Shown: positions 1-7,108 of the stretch, in pieces | How positions within the stretch are numbered: position 1 is the first letter of the stretch | Layout of the letters: every line of letters starts with the position of its first letter | Assembly (NCBI GenBank): GCA_904420535.1 | Contig: CAJFVQ010000011.1 | Span: 1 to 55,823, forward strand | Origin: Candidatus Cryptoclostridium obscurum | GTDB taxonomy: Bacteria; Bacillota; Dehalobacteriia; UBA7702 | DNA length: 55,823 bases | Direction of reading: 5' to 3' | The notes under the pieces: generated by a model | Database searches by the model: none | The model's input: the letters and a program-made list of their open reading frames with translations, nothing else | Told to the model about the DNA's origin: nothing | Position numbers and translations under genes: made by a program

Positions 1-305
1 ATTTCGATGCCGAATTTTGCGATTTTGTCAGTATCGCGGCCTGTGGTGCTGCCACAGCCGAGAACAGCCTCGGCAATTTCCGCACCGGGGATGGTGAGGA
101 TTACTTTCTTGTTCTTTCGCGCCATTTCTCCGCTGTAGGAGGTTTTCGCCATGGCGTAGGCGATCATATTTGGGTGAAAAGAAAGATGCATCCACCAAGA
201 GACAGTGGCAAGGTTTGTGGAACCGTCCGGTTTTTCCGTACACACAACTGATACAGAGTTAGGGGAAGTTAGTTTAGAAGCCTGAGGCAATTTGATTTTT
301 TCCAA
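1..305 (-). CDS. flavin reductase-like (flavoredoxin family) protein, partial
   Basis: This is the N-terminal part of an FMN-binding flavin reductase-like protein; the 3' end lies beyond the window. About 101 codons read openly from a TTG at 303-305, the only start after an in-frame TGA just upstream, with an AAAGGA ribosome site about 10 bases before it. Recognisable family segments are the stretch around DGSTNLATVSWWMHLSFHP, where the protein meets the FMN, then MIAYAMAKTSYS and the later GCGSTTGRDTDK loop. Family members bind FMN and pass electrons between NAD(P)H, flavin and redox partners. It is last in a minus-strand series of flavoprotein genes, 23 bases after the preceding stop, so it is probably co-transcribed with them. 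Confidence 0.75.
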   Translation of the reverse strand, partial: MEKIKLPQASKLTSPNSVSVVCTEKPDGSTNLATVSWWMHLSFHPNMIAYAMAKTSYSGEMARKNKKVILTIPGAEIAEAVLGCGSTTGRDTDKIAKFGIE

Positions 306-328
306 GGAAGTCGTTTCCTTTCAGTAGT

Positions 329-880
329 CTATTGAATGGATTTCCCTAGTTCGTAGGCTTTTTGAATTTCAGGTTTCCCTTCAATGTCTCCGATATCACC
401 ATTTCCACCGGCAAGAACATGCCCGAGATTCTTCCACCGCAGATGTTCCATCAGGTGATTGTAATAAGTAAGCACATCTTCAAAGCCGTGGCCTTCCGCA
501 GCCATCAGAAGCGCGCAAGCTCTGTCGTGACCTCTGAGAAGATTTCCATCGTTTTCTTCCAAGGCGAACAGACGGTCAAAAGCCGTTCTGAGCTGTCCGC
601 TCATGTTCCAGTAGTAGAGAGGGGTCGCCAGTACAATTACATCGCATTCCTTCACTGCCGGGTAAATTTGACTCATATCGTCATTCTGGACGCAAGGGCG
701 TTCTCTGCTGCTGTGTCCGCCGAAACATCCTTTGCAGCCATGAATGTTCATACTGTTGAGAAAAAATTTTGTTACGGTGTTGCCTGCGCTTTCCGCTCCT
801 TCAATGAAGGCCTTGACAAGGGTAGATGTATTTCCCTTTTTGCGGGGACTTCCGTTCAGTATTACAATTCTTTTGCTCAT
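329..880 (-). CDS. NAD(P)H-dependent flavodoxin-fold oxidoreductase
   Basis: A 183-residue member of the NADPH-dependent FMN reductase / iron-sulfur flavoprotein superfamily. The N-terminus has a beta strand followed by the FMN phosphate loop NGSPRKKGNTS. A Cys pair follows (MNIHGCKGC), with a further Cys in RPCVQNDDM, and the second flavin loop reads ATPLYYWNMSGQLR. The start at 880 is chosen because a GGAGG site lies seven bases upstream; a longer reading with no ribosome site is rejected. Members reduce quinones, nitro- or azo-compounds, or carry electrons; the substrate cannot be told. The preceding gene is a broken paralogue, and a flavin reductase follows. Confidence 0.88.
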   Translation of the reverse strand: MSKRIVILNGSPRKKGNTSTLVKAFIEGAESAGNTVTKFFLNSMNIHGCKGCFGGHSSRERPCVQNDDMSQIYPAVKECDVIVLATPLYYWNMSGQLRTAFDRLFALEENDGNLLRGHDRACALLMAAEGHGFEDVLTYYNHLMEHLRWKNLGHVLAGGNGDIGDIEGKPEIQKAYELGKSIQ

Positions 881-893
881 AGCAATCCTCCAT

Positions 894-1417
894 TTAAATT
901 TTATTGGCAAGTGCAGCCGCCTGTTGACAGCCATCGGTCTTTTCGATATCGCCAACGTTCAGTACGCCGGGGATCAATACTTCGCCGACCATTTTCCATT
1001 TGTTCAAAGCGGCTGTGCGTTCCATGGGAATGCGCACTCCATCCAATACGGATAGGTCTTCTTCTTCACAGCAAGCGATAAGGGCGCATTCTTTGCCCGC
1101 GATATCTTTGCCGCCTACCACTAGGGAATAAATACGGTCGATCACGCCTTTTATTTGCGCTGGTATTGAATACCAGTATACCGGCATGGTAAAGACCAAA
1201 ACGTCCGCTTCCAGAATCTCCGGGGCAATGGTGTTGAAGTCATCGTCAAAGGAGCATGCTTTGTCCGTTTTATAGCAAGTTTTGCAAGCATGGCAGCGTC
1301 AAATCTTGTTACAGTGTGACCTTTTTCTTCTGCCGCTCTGATAAAAGCTTCTGTCATTGCAAAGCTGTTTCCCTTTTTCCGGGGGCTGCCTGTGATTACA
1401 ACAATTTTTTTACTCAT
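894..1417 (-). pseudogene. flavodoxin-fold NAD(P)H oxidoreductase, frameshifted
   Basis: This is a paralogue of the downstream oxidoreductase split over two frames. The first frame starts at 1417 with a GGGAGG site and gives the FMN loop TGSPRKKGNS, then runs on as nonsense. The true continuation, CKTCYKTDKACSFDDDF and then VFTMPVYWYSIPAQIKGVIDR, is in the other frame and ends at 894. The switch lies between about 1284 and 1290, near an A4 run in coding sense, and fits loss of one base. Everything else, including spacing of the Cys motif and length (about 174 residues), matches the family. It is either a real mutation or a sequencing error. Confidence 0.8.
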
Positions 1418-1470
1418 AGGTTGATCCTCCCAGTCAAAAATCGGCTAATTTTGCAGCCGCTATTGTTGAT

Positions 1471-1854
1471 TTATTTTTCAATGGTATCTGAATTCTGGTT
1501 GTAAGCTTTTGCAACGCATTTCCACTGGCCGTTCATTTTTAACATCAGTAGGACATCGGTGAAATCGATTCTGTTTCCCCAACCTTCTTCCAGCACGCGA
1601 ACAACGGCTAAAGATTCTTCTACCATTAGAACGTCTACGCGGGCTTTGAAGTGATCTCCGCCGGGTACGGTGTCGACATTACGGTAAAACTGTTCGATGG
1701 AGCCATGCTCCAATTCACCGTCCAGATAGCCAAATAATACTGCCTCGTCGATAAACAGCTCTTTGGCGTATTTGCTGTTGCCTTCAGCAACGCTTTTTAC
1801 AAATTTCATTGCTGCTTCTTCTACGGCCTGATACTCTTTGATTTCTGATCGCAT
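1471..1854 (-). CDS. NTF2-like / SnoaL-like protein (putative lumazine-binding type)
   Basis: A 127-residue cytosolic protein with the alpha+beta cone fold pattern of the NTF2-like superfamily: an N-terminal helix (EYQAVEEAAMKFVKSVAEGN), an acidic segment with FIDEAVLFGYLDG, and a C-terminal set of beta strands ending in WKCVAKAYNQ. Many relatives are annotated as putative lumazine-binding or SnoaL-like proteins, and often sit beside flavin-dependent enzymes. The start at 1854 has GAGGAGG nine bases upstream. It is the first gene of the minus-strand flavoprotein series and faces the HxlR regulator, which suggests a role in the same redox or detoxification response. The substrate is unknown. 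Confidence 0.75.
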   Translation of the reverse strand: MRSEIKEYQAVEEAAMKFVKSVAEGNSKYAKELFIDEAVLFGYLDGELEHGSIEQFYRNVDTVPGGDHFKARVDVLMVEESLAVVRVLEEGWGNRIDFTDVLLMLKMNGQWKCVAKAYNQNSDTIEK

Positions 1855-1890
1855 GGGGTGTTACCTCCTCAGTTTTTAAAGTATTTTATG

Positions 1891-1912
1891 TGTTATAAAG
1901 TATGTTATAAAG
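1891..1912. repeat. 10-bp direct repeat in the divergent intergenic region
   Basis: TGTTATAAAG occurs at 1891-1900 and again at 1903-1912, two bases apart. It lies between the start of the NTF2-like gene and the HxlR promoter, and could be a regulator site or simply AT-rich promoter sequence for the minus-strand operon. Confidence 0.35.
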
Positions 1913-2034
1913 CCTTTTTCTCTATCACATCATGATAAAACATAGTTTCCAATTTCATCGTTATATGATCCTGATTCGTATTTGTCTGCCTGAATGTTCA
2001 TTGCTTTGCATGGATGATGATCTTTTTTATAAGA

Positions 2035-2063
2035 TTGACTTTTTTCACTGTCGATATTATAAT
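2035..2063 (+). promoter_or_regulatory. sigma-A promoter of the HxlR gene
   Basis: TTGACT at 2035-2040 and TATAAT at 2058-2063 are separated by 17 bases, an excellent vegetative promoter. The transcript would start near 2070 and carry the 2087-2115 dyad in its leader. Confidence 0.7.
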
Positions 2064-2086
2064 CTTAACAAGAATTGATAAAAAAA

Positions 2087-2115
2087 CAAGTACGCACATA
2101 AAAGTGCGATACTTG
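2087..2115. promoter_or_regulatory. inverted repeat in the HxlR leader, possible operator
   Basis: CAAGTA.CGCAC and GTGCG.A.TACTTG form a near-perfect dyad around an ATAAAA centre, with one unpaired A. HxlR-family regulators bind inverted repeats of this kind next to their own gene and the divergent target. As RNA it would also form a strong hairpin, so a leader role is possible. Confidence 0.5.
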
Positions 2116-2152
2116 CACATAAGCCATGTACTTACTAAAAGGAGAGTGTGAA

Positions 2153-2485
2153 ATGAGCAAACGATGTATCTCCAATGAATGCCTTGATACCACTGGTTTT
2201 AGCTATACCTTATCGTTAATCAACGGTAAATATAAAATGACAATCCTTTATACGCTCATGGAATTTGGAGTCGTGCGTTTCAATGAAATGAAGCGCTACA
2301 TTGGCGGTATTTCGTACAAAACCCTGAGTTTATCCCTAAAGGAGTTAGAAGCTGATCAGTTGATTCATAGGGAAGAATATCCTCAAATCCCACCGAAAGT
2401 AGAGTACAGTTTGACGGAGCGAGGGAAATCTCTAATTCCCATTCTAGACGGTATGTGTGAATGGGGAGATCAAAATAGGTTGTAA
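2153..2485 (+). CDS. HxlR-family winged-helix transcriptional regulator
   Basis: A 110-residue DNA-binding protein of the HxlR family. A Cys near the N-terminus (MSKRCISNECLDTTGF) precedes the winged helix: INGKYKMTILYTLMEFGVVRFNEMKRYIGGIS, then KTLSLSLKELEADQLIHREEYPQIPPKVEYSLTERG, shown here only in outline. The PPKVEYSLTERG wing is diagnostic. The start at 2153 is preferred because GGAGAG lies eight bases upstream; an ATG 27 bases earlier lacks a site. HxlR proteins often sense electrophiles, aldehydes or oxidants through an N-terminal Cys and control adjacent flavin-dependent reductases. Its divergent position beside the flavoprotein genes fits that role. This is inferred from context. 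Confidence 0.9.
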   Translation: MSKRCISNECLDTTGFSYTLSLINGKYKMTILYTLMEFGVVRFNEMKRYIGGISYKTLSLSLKELEADQLIHREEYPQIPPKVEYSLTERGKSLIPILDGMCEWGDQNRL

Positions 2486-2572
2486 GCTGAATTTAACAAA
2501 TTCATAAAGGCAAAACTCCCGATAATTCCGTAAATTTTAGAGAACGAATTCACAAAACAGGGAGTGAATTTC

Positions 2573-2689
2573 ATGGCATTTTATAAACAAAGCACTCCAA
2601 AAGATATCGCAGTAAGATGCCGAGATAACGATATGGTTGGAGGATCCAATGAAAGCATATCCCATTCTTTCCTATATGTAGAATGGTGA
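2573..2689 (+). other. 38-codon reading frame in frame with the sigma-54 activator, ended by TGA
   Basis: An ATG at 2573 with GGGAG eight bases upstream opens 38 codons (beginning MAFYKQSTPKDIAV) and stops at TGA 2687-2689. The same frame then stays open through a further 47 codons (2690-2830) into the sigma-54 activator. It could be the old N-terminus cut off by a TGG-to-TGA change, a small leader gene, or chance. The good ribosome site at the internal ATG 2831 makes it unnecessary for making the activator. Apart from this, nothing else was seen between 2486 and 2830. Confidence 0.3.
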
Positions 2690-2830
2690 TTGGCCAATAC
2701 TTTTCATGTCATTAGAATTAACGACATATTGGGGCTTAATTTCGCTGACGAAAATCATAAATCGGAGATGTATTTATATTTTTATGGATTAGTCATATTA
2801 GCAATGAAAGAATCTTTGCGGAGGAAAGGC

Positions 2831-4333
2831 ATGAATTTGTTTTTGGAAGTATTTGACAATCGAAGTTTATACTTTGATACTTTTGATCGAATGGTTGATG
2901 CCGTTTATGTAATTGATGCTGAAAGAAGAACTGTATATATCAATAAGGCAGCAGAAGCACTTGATGGGTATTTTTTAAAGGATATTAAAGGTAAGACAGT
3001 ACAAGATTTATATGGTCTTGAAGGAATCAATAGTCCCGCATTGAGAGCTTTGGTAATGGAATGTCCGGTGATGAATGAAGAATTCTCATATTACGTAAAC
3101 GGAAAAGAAGTGATTCAGCTTTGCAATGCGGGTCCTATTTATGAGGATGGTCGTCTGGTGGGAGCCTACAGTATTCAGCGAGATATGACACGTTTTAAAA
3201 ATATGGTGGAAAAAAATATTGCGCTGCAACGGGTCATCAATAAGCAAAAAAACTTTGATCGCAGCCTGAAACAAGATCCTTTTTCCCGGATTATTGGCAG
3301 CAGCGACGTATTCTCTCGTACTGTGAGCCAGGCGCAGCAAGCAGCAAAAACAGATTCTTCCGTAATGTTGATCGGCAGTACCGGCAGTGGAAAAGAAATT
3401 TTTGCCCGAGCGATCCATAATGGAAGCAATCGGGTGAAAAAACCGTTTTTGGCACTAAACTGCGCCGCCATTCCCGAAACACTGATCGAAAGCATTCTTT
3501 TTGGTACCGTCAAAGGGGTCTATACCGGAGCGGTAGAGAAGGATGGCATTCTCGCCCAAGCCGACGGTGGGACTGTATTTCTCGATGAAATCAATTCCAT
3601 GCCTTTGGCATCCCAAGCGAAGCTTCTCCGCGTTTTGGAAGAACGCCGCATCATGAAGCTGGGCAGCAATAAAGAAGTCCCCATTGATATTCGTGTAATC
3701 AGCAGCACCAATGAAGATCCTGTTGATGCTGTGCGTAACCAACATATGCGAGAGGATCTGCTTTATCGTCTTTCTGTTGTTCCCATCGTGATACCTCCAC
3801 TGCGGGAACGGAAAGAGGATCTACCGGAACTTATTGACTATTTCATTAAAAAATATAATGATCGCTTTGATAAACACATCCTTGGGGTAGATGACGCAGT
3901 TATGACCTGCTTTTATGAATTTTCGTGGCCCGGTAATGTCCGTCAACTGAAAACGTGTATTGAGTCGGCAATGAATTTTGCCGAGGACGGGAATTATATC
4001 TGTCTTAAAGATCTGCCCGTTTATGTTTTTGAAGACAACGATACCCCGGAAAATCGCTATCGTCGTTATTTGACGCAATCGGAGAGCAATCATGAAAAAT
4101 CCTCCGAGTTTTCGCAAAAGGAAAACACTTTCGCATCTTTGTCAGGAAATAACAGAATTGCTTTCGACGATGAAAATGATGGTTTGTTGCGCTCTATTGA
4201 ACGAGCAAAACGCAGCGAGATCATCGAGGCCATTCGAAATGCCGAGGGAAATCTGGCCAAAGCGGCTCGATCATTGGGGATCAGCCGCCAACTGATGTAT
4301 TACCGCGTGAAAAAATATAATATCAAGCTGTGA
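2831..4333 (+). CDS. sigma-54-dependent transcriptional activator, PAS / AAA+ / Fis HTH
   Basis: A 500-residue enhancer-binding protein. Order: PAS sensor (about 12-110, FDRMVDAVYVIDAERRTVYI), AAA+ domain with Walker A GSTGSGKE near residue 182, a sigma-54 contact loop GVYTGA near 229 (usual GAFTGA), Walker B GGTVFLDEIN, the sensor stretch RVISSTNED, and WPGNVRQL; then a C-terminal Fis-type helix-turn-helix (EGNLAKAARSLGISRQLMYYRV). The LFGTVKGVYTGAVEKDGIL form resembles RocR-type activators. The ATG at 2831 has GGAGG six bases upstream; an in-frame TTG at 2690 lacks a site. A textbook sigma-54 promoter occurs before the next gene, so that methyltransferase gene is its likely target, with the PAS domain sensing the substrate. 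Confidence 0.93.
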   Translation: MNLFLEVFDNRSLYFDTFDRMVDAVYVIDAERRTVYINKAAEALDGYFLKDIKGKTVQDLYGLEGINSPALRALVMECPVMNEEFSYYVNGKEVIQLCNAGPIYEDGRLVGAYSIQRDMTRFKNMVEKNIALQRVINKQKNFDRSLKQDPFSRIIGSSDVFSRTVSQAQQAAKTDSSVMLIGSTGSGKEIFARAIHNGSNRVKKPFLALNCAAIPETLIESILFGTVKGVYTGAVEKDGILAQADGGTVFLDEINSMPLASQAKLLRVLEERRIMKLGSNKEVPIDIRVISSTNEDPVDAVRNQHMREDLLYRLSVVPIVIPPLRERKEDLPELIDYFIKKYNDRFDKHILGVDDAVMTCFYEFSWPGNVRQLKTCIESAMNFAEDGNYICLKDLPVYVFEDNDTPENRYRRYLTQSESNHEKSSEFSQKENTFASLSGNNRIAFDDENDGLLRSIERAKRSEIIEAIRNAEGNLAKAARSLGISRQLMYYRVKKYNIKL

Positions 4334-4345
4334 GGACAGCTTGAG

Positions 4346-4385
4346 AATCAAGTATCGTTAATCTGCGGTACTTGATTTTTTATTT
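4346..4385 (+). terminator. rho-independent terminator of the sigma-54 activator gene
   Basis: AATCAAGTA (4346-4354) pairs with TACTTGATT (4369-4377), followed by a T-rich run. It starts 12 bases after the activator stop codon. Confidence 0.75.
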
Positions 4386-4442
4386 CGATTGGAATAGAAG
4401 GTAGATGGTAAAATTTGATAAAAATTGAGTGAAAGAAGGGAT

Positions 4443-4556
4443 ATGTTTTACCAATTTGGATTTTACTGTGGCAGCACTCCGAGTGTTATCCACAATTCAT
4501 ATAACAAATTTGAGCGGGAAGGGGAGATGATCGTTTTATACTGGACGCTCATTTGA
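4443..4556 (+). other. 37-codon open frame in the activator-mttB gap, doubtful
   Basis: ATG 4443 to TGA 4554-4556 encodes MFYQFGFYCGSTPSVIHNSY and 17 more residues. A GAAGGG site lies too close for good initiation, and no family is recognised. The gap 4386-4640 holds nothing else I can support. I list it only so the stretch is accounted for. Confidence 0.12.
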
Positions 4557-4639
4557 GAGTAATGAATCTTTTGAAATATTGTAGGGTTCAAAGATTATGA
4601 TGACTCAAAAGCTGAATCTAAAGTATAAAAAAGACAAAA

Positions 4640-4690
4640 AAAGAAAAAAGAAAACCGCAATGTGAGACAATTGCGTTTTTCTTTTTTTTA
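4640..4690. terminator. A-flanked and T-flanked hairpin, bidirectional terminator
   Basis: GAAAACCGCAAT (4650-4661) pairs with ATTGCGTTTTTC (4670-4681) with one mismatch, preceded by an A run and followed by a T run, so it could end transcripts on either strand. It insulates the sigma-54 promoter from upstream readthrough. Confidence 0.65.
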
Positions 4691-4807
4691 CATAATTTTA
4701 CATGATTTCTTTTGTCTTTAGTTAGATTGTCCGATTTTTCTTGCTTGTAGTGTTTTCATACATGATTTAGCAGGTGGAATAAAGTTTTTCCTTAAAAGTA
4801 TTATGTT

Positions 4808-4822
4808 TGGCACATTATTTGC
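4808..4822 (+). promoter_or_regulatory. sigma-54 (-24/-12) promoter of the MttB-family gene
   Basis: TGGCAC (4808-4813), five bases, then TTGC (4819-4822) matches the RpoN consensus TGGCAC-N5-TTGC exactly, with the required GG-to-GC spacing. It sits 121 bases before the methyltransferase start. The sigma-54 activator gene is the next gene upstream. Enhancer sites should lie within about 200 bases upstream; none was identified with confidence. Confidence 0.88.
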
Positions 4823-4943
4823 GATATGATTTGGTATCAAATTGCTCCGAGGAACAGCATAAATTTCTGAATAGGCAACAGCCATTTAAAACAAGATAAC
4901 AGCAACAAGGAGCTTTGTGATTGTTAAAAAGGAGGTTATGATT

Positions 4944-6413
4944 ATGGCAATCGAAGGATTAAAATCGTATTACAAAGAAAATTGGACAAGCTACCACGCG
5001 CTCACCGAAGAACAGGTAGAACAGGTCATTTTGGGCGCTTTTGAGATTTTGGAAACCATTGGAATCAAATCCAATCAAAGAATCTGCGAATTGTATAAAA
5101 AATCTGGTGCTCCTGTAGAAGATGACATCGTCAAAGTTCCCAGAGAAATGGTGATCAAAGCCATCAACTCCGCGCCGAAAAGCGTCAAACTTTATAACAG
5201 AAAAACCGATGAATATATCGAAGTCAGCGGGACCAACGCTTTTGTCGGCAGCGGCCCCACCAATCCTTTTTTCCAAGACTTTGAAACTAACGAACGTCGT
5301 CGTTCTACCTTAGCTGACTGTGAAAACTGTGCAAAGATTATGGATGCGCTTCCGGAATTTGATTTTCTCATGAGTTTATCAGATCCCGTTGACTGCCCTC
5401 CGGAACTGAAAGACCTTTACAGCCTTCAGGCAATGTTAGAGTACAGCGACAAACCAATCTGCTCTTTGCCCACGAACCGTTATACCATGGAAGAACAAGG
5501 CGAAATGATAGAGGCTCTGTACGGAAGTTTGGAAGCCTTTGCAGAGAAACCATCTATCATCATGCTTTCAGGCGAGACGGCAACGCCTCTCTGTTCGGAA
5601 GATGAGATTTTTACCGACAAACAATTCTATTGTGCGGAACATAACATTCCCCAAAGTGTAATCAGCTATATTCAGCTCGGCAGCGTTGCTCCCGTAACCT
5701 TGGCAAACGCCATCATGATGGCTATTGCGGAAAATTTCTATCTTTTGACCATGACCCAGTTGATTAATCCTGGCTGCCCTGATCTTTGCAGCTTAATCTC
5801 TGGTTCCGTTGATATGAAGAGTACTAGGACTTGCTACAGCACTCCCGAACACGTACTGTGTGAAGCAGCCGGCGCCGATGTGTTCCATTACCTGAACTTG
5901 CCAACCCTCGGTACCGGCGGCACTACGTGTTCCAAAATGGTGGATGAACAATGTGCTATTGAACAGACCTTTACCTTAGGTTTTGCAATTTTGGACGGCG
6001 GTAATTTAATTCATGACGTTGGCTTTATGGAAGATGGTCTGACTTCCCATTATGATGCTTTGACCATGGTAAATGATATTGCCGGTTATGCCCGCCGTAT
6101 TAAAGAAGGTATCCGTTTTGATAAAGATACCATGGATCTCAATGTTCTTAAAGAAGTCGGTCATGGCGGCGAATATCTCACTGCAATGTCTACTTTTACA
6201 AATTGCAGAAAAGAAATTTGGTATCCCGAACTTCATGACAGATACAATAATGAAAAATGGATGAAAGAAGGGGCCAAGGATCTCCGCACCCGTATCCATG
6301 AAAAAACCAAAGCAATTTTGGCAGAGCCGACCCCTGAAAGAATCCCTGCTGATGTAAAAGCAAAGTTCGCTGAAATCCTCGAACGGGCCAATGCCCGCAT
6401 CAATAATAAATAA
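4944..6413 (+). CDS. MttB superfamily corrinoid methyltransferase, non-pyrrolysine type
   Basis: A 489-residue TIM-barrel methyltransferase of the trimethylamine methyltransferase (MttB) superfamily. It reads through with no in-frame TAG, so it belongs to the branch without pyrrolysine. Studied members of that branch demethylate quaternary amines such as glycine betaine, proline betaine, carnitine or gamma-butyrobetaine and pass the methyl group to a cobalt corrinoid protein. Family marks include EILETIGIKSNQ near the start, VGSGPTNPFF, the GTGGTTCSKMVDEQ segment and IHDVGFMEDGLT. The ATG at 4944 has AAGGAGG eight bases upstream; a GTG nine codons earlier lacks one. No corrinoid protein or second methyltransferase is encoded here, so partners must be elsewhere. 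Substrate unknown. Confidence 0.92.
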   Translation: MAIEGLKSYYKENWTSYHALTEEQVEQVILGAFEILETIGIKSNQRICELYKKSGAPVEDDIVKVPREMVIKAINSAPKSVKLYNRKTDEYIEVSGTNAFVGSGPTNPFFQDFETNERRRSTLADCENCAKIMDALPEFDFLMSLSDPVDCPPELKDLYSLQAMLEYSDKPICSLPTNRYTMEEQGEMIEALYGSLEAFAEKPSIIMLSGETATPLCSEDEIFTDKQFYCAEHNIPQSVISYIQLGSVAPVTLANAIMMAIAENFYLLTMTQLINPGCPDLCSLISGSVDMKSTRTCYSTPEHVLCEAAGADVFHYLNLPTLGTGGTTCSKMVDEQCAIEQTFTLGFAILDGGNLIHDVGFMEDGLTSHYDALTMVNDIAGYARRIKEGIRFDKDTMDLNVLKEVGHGGEYLTAMSTFTNCRKEIWYPELHDRYNNEKWMKEGAKDLRTRIHEKTKAILAEPTPERIPADVKAKFAEILERANARINNK

Positions 6414-6420
6414 AAAATTT

Positions 6421-6466
6421 AAAAGATCCTTTCGCCTGTGCTCAATACCGAAAGGATCTTTTTTTG
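6421..6466 (+). terminator. rho-independent terminator after the MttB-family gene
   Basis: AAAGATCCTTTCG (6422-6434) pairs perfectly with CGAAAGGATCTTT (6449-6461), followed by T residues. Confidence 0.9.
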
Positions 6467-6540
6467 TCCGTTTTTATCTGAACTTCATTAGCGTCCTTTT
6501 TGCAAATTCCGTTAGCGTCTCCTCGCCTCTTCTGCGACTC

Positions 6541-6590
6541 CTTTTTGCGAAACCTGTGAACGGAAATCCGTGGAAGGGATTCGCAAAAAG
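6541..6590. repeat. 50-bp imperfect palindrome
   Basis: CTTTTTGCGAA (6541-6551) and TTCGCAAAAAG (6580-6590) are perfect inverted arms; inside them ACGGA-AA-TCCGT forms a second stem. It resembles a long hairpin or a small palindromic repeat. Whether it recurs elsewhere in the genome cannot be seen from this window. Confidence 0.5.
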
Positions 6591-6644
6591 CATTTCTCAA
6601 AAGCATTGATTTTACAAGGTTTCTGACCGTTTTTACCGAAAAAA

Positions 6645-6685
6645 ACAGACCTCAAAGGGGATTCCCTTCAAGGTCTGTTTCTCTT
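6645..6685 (+). terminator. hairpin with T-rich tail
   Basis: AACAGACCT pairs with AGGTCTGTT and an inner AGGG/CCCT pair extends the stem, followed by a pyrimidine-rich tail. It ends a 230-base stretch after the methyltransferase that contains three hairpins and no gene. From 6700 to 7028 the sequence is AT-rich, with a small CACTAA/TTAGTG palindrome near 6815-6832, and no coding region that I can support. Confidence 0.55.
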
Positions 6686-7028
6686 CTTTTTCTGTATTTT
6701 TTTGTCCATCGTCATTCTTTTTTGGGGATAACGGATTTTGTGAGAAATACGCTATCAGCACTTGTGAAATGACAACTTTCTTATTCCCACTCGGCGTGTT
6801 CATTCAAACACTAAACATATGTATTTAGTGTCTATATCTATTTTGCCTATTTCTTGTCCGATTTATGCCGTTTTTCATACAAAAACAGTTGTTTCAGTAT
6901 CAAAACAGTATCACTTATTGAAATGAATTTTTAACCTAAATTATACGATTATTAGTGGCTCTACTATCAACATTATATTATCATATAAATTTCATAATTT
7001 CAATACTTTAGTATGTATGATTTGAGTG

Positions 7029-7057
7029 TTGATTAAAATTATGTTTTCTGTTACTAT
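7029..7057 (+). promoter_or_regulatory. probable promoter of the small zinc-ribbon gene
   Basis: TTGATT (7029-7034) and TACTAT (7052-7057) are 17 bases apart in a very AT-rich stretch, 51 bases before the start codon. Confidence 0.4.
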
Positions 7058-7108
7058 ATATTAGTAATTCATATCTATTGTATATAATTAGTTAAAAGGT
7101 GAAGAAAA

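Noticed and set aside
28-243. 71-codon minus-strand frame at the left edge
   Set aside because: It is an out-of-frame shadow of the flavin reductase-like gene, which reads correctly in another frame from TTG 305.
362-1081. 239-codon plus-strand frame over the flavodoxin genes
   Set aside because: It is antisense to two recognisable flavoproteins and has no ribosome site or family features.
2573-2830. Selenocysteine or general UGA recoding to explain in-frame TGA codons
   Set aside because: TGA ends many normal genes here, no SECIS-like hairpin was seen after the TGA codons, and neither protein is of a known selenoprotein family.
4944-6413. Pyrrolysine-containing trimethylamine methyltransferase
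   Set aside because: The gene has no in-frame TAG, so it belongs to the branch without pyrrolysine.
6638-6806. 56-codon minus-strand frame, and a NEHAEWE-stop reading similar to the guaA end near 6781-6805
   Set aside because: The frame runs through a terminator hairpin without a ribosome site. The guaA-like words are too short to be a gene remnant.
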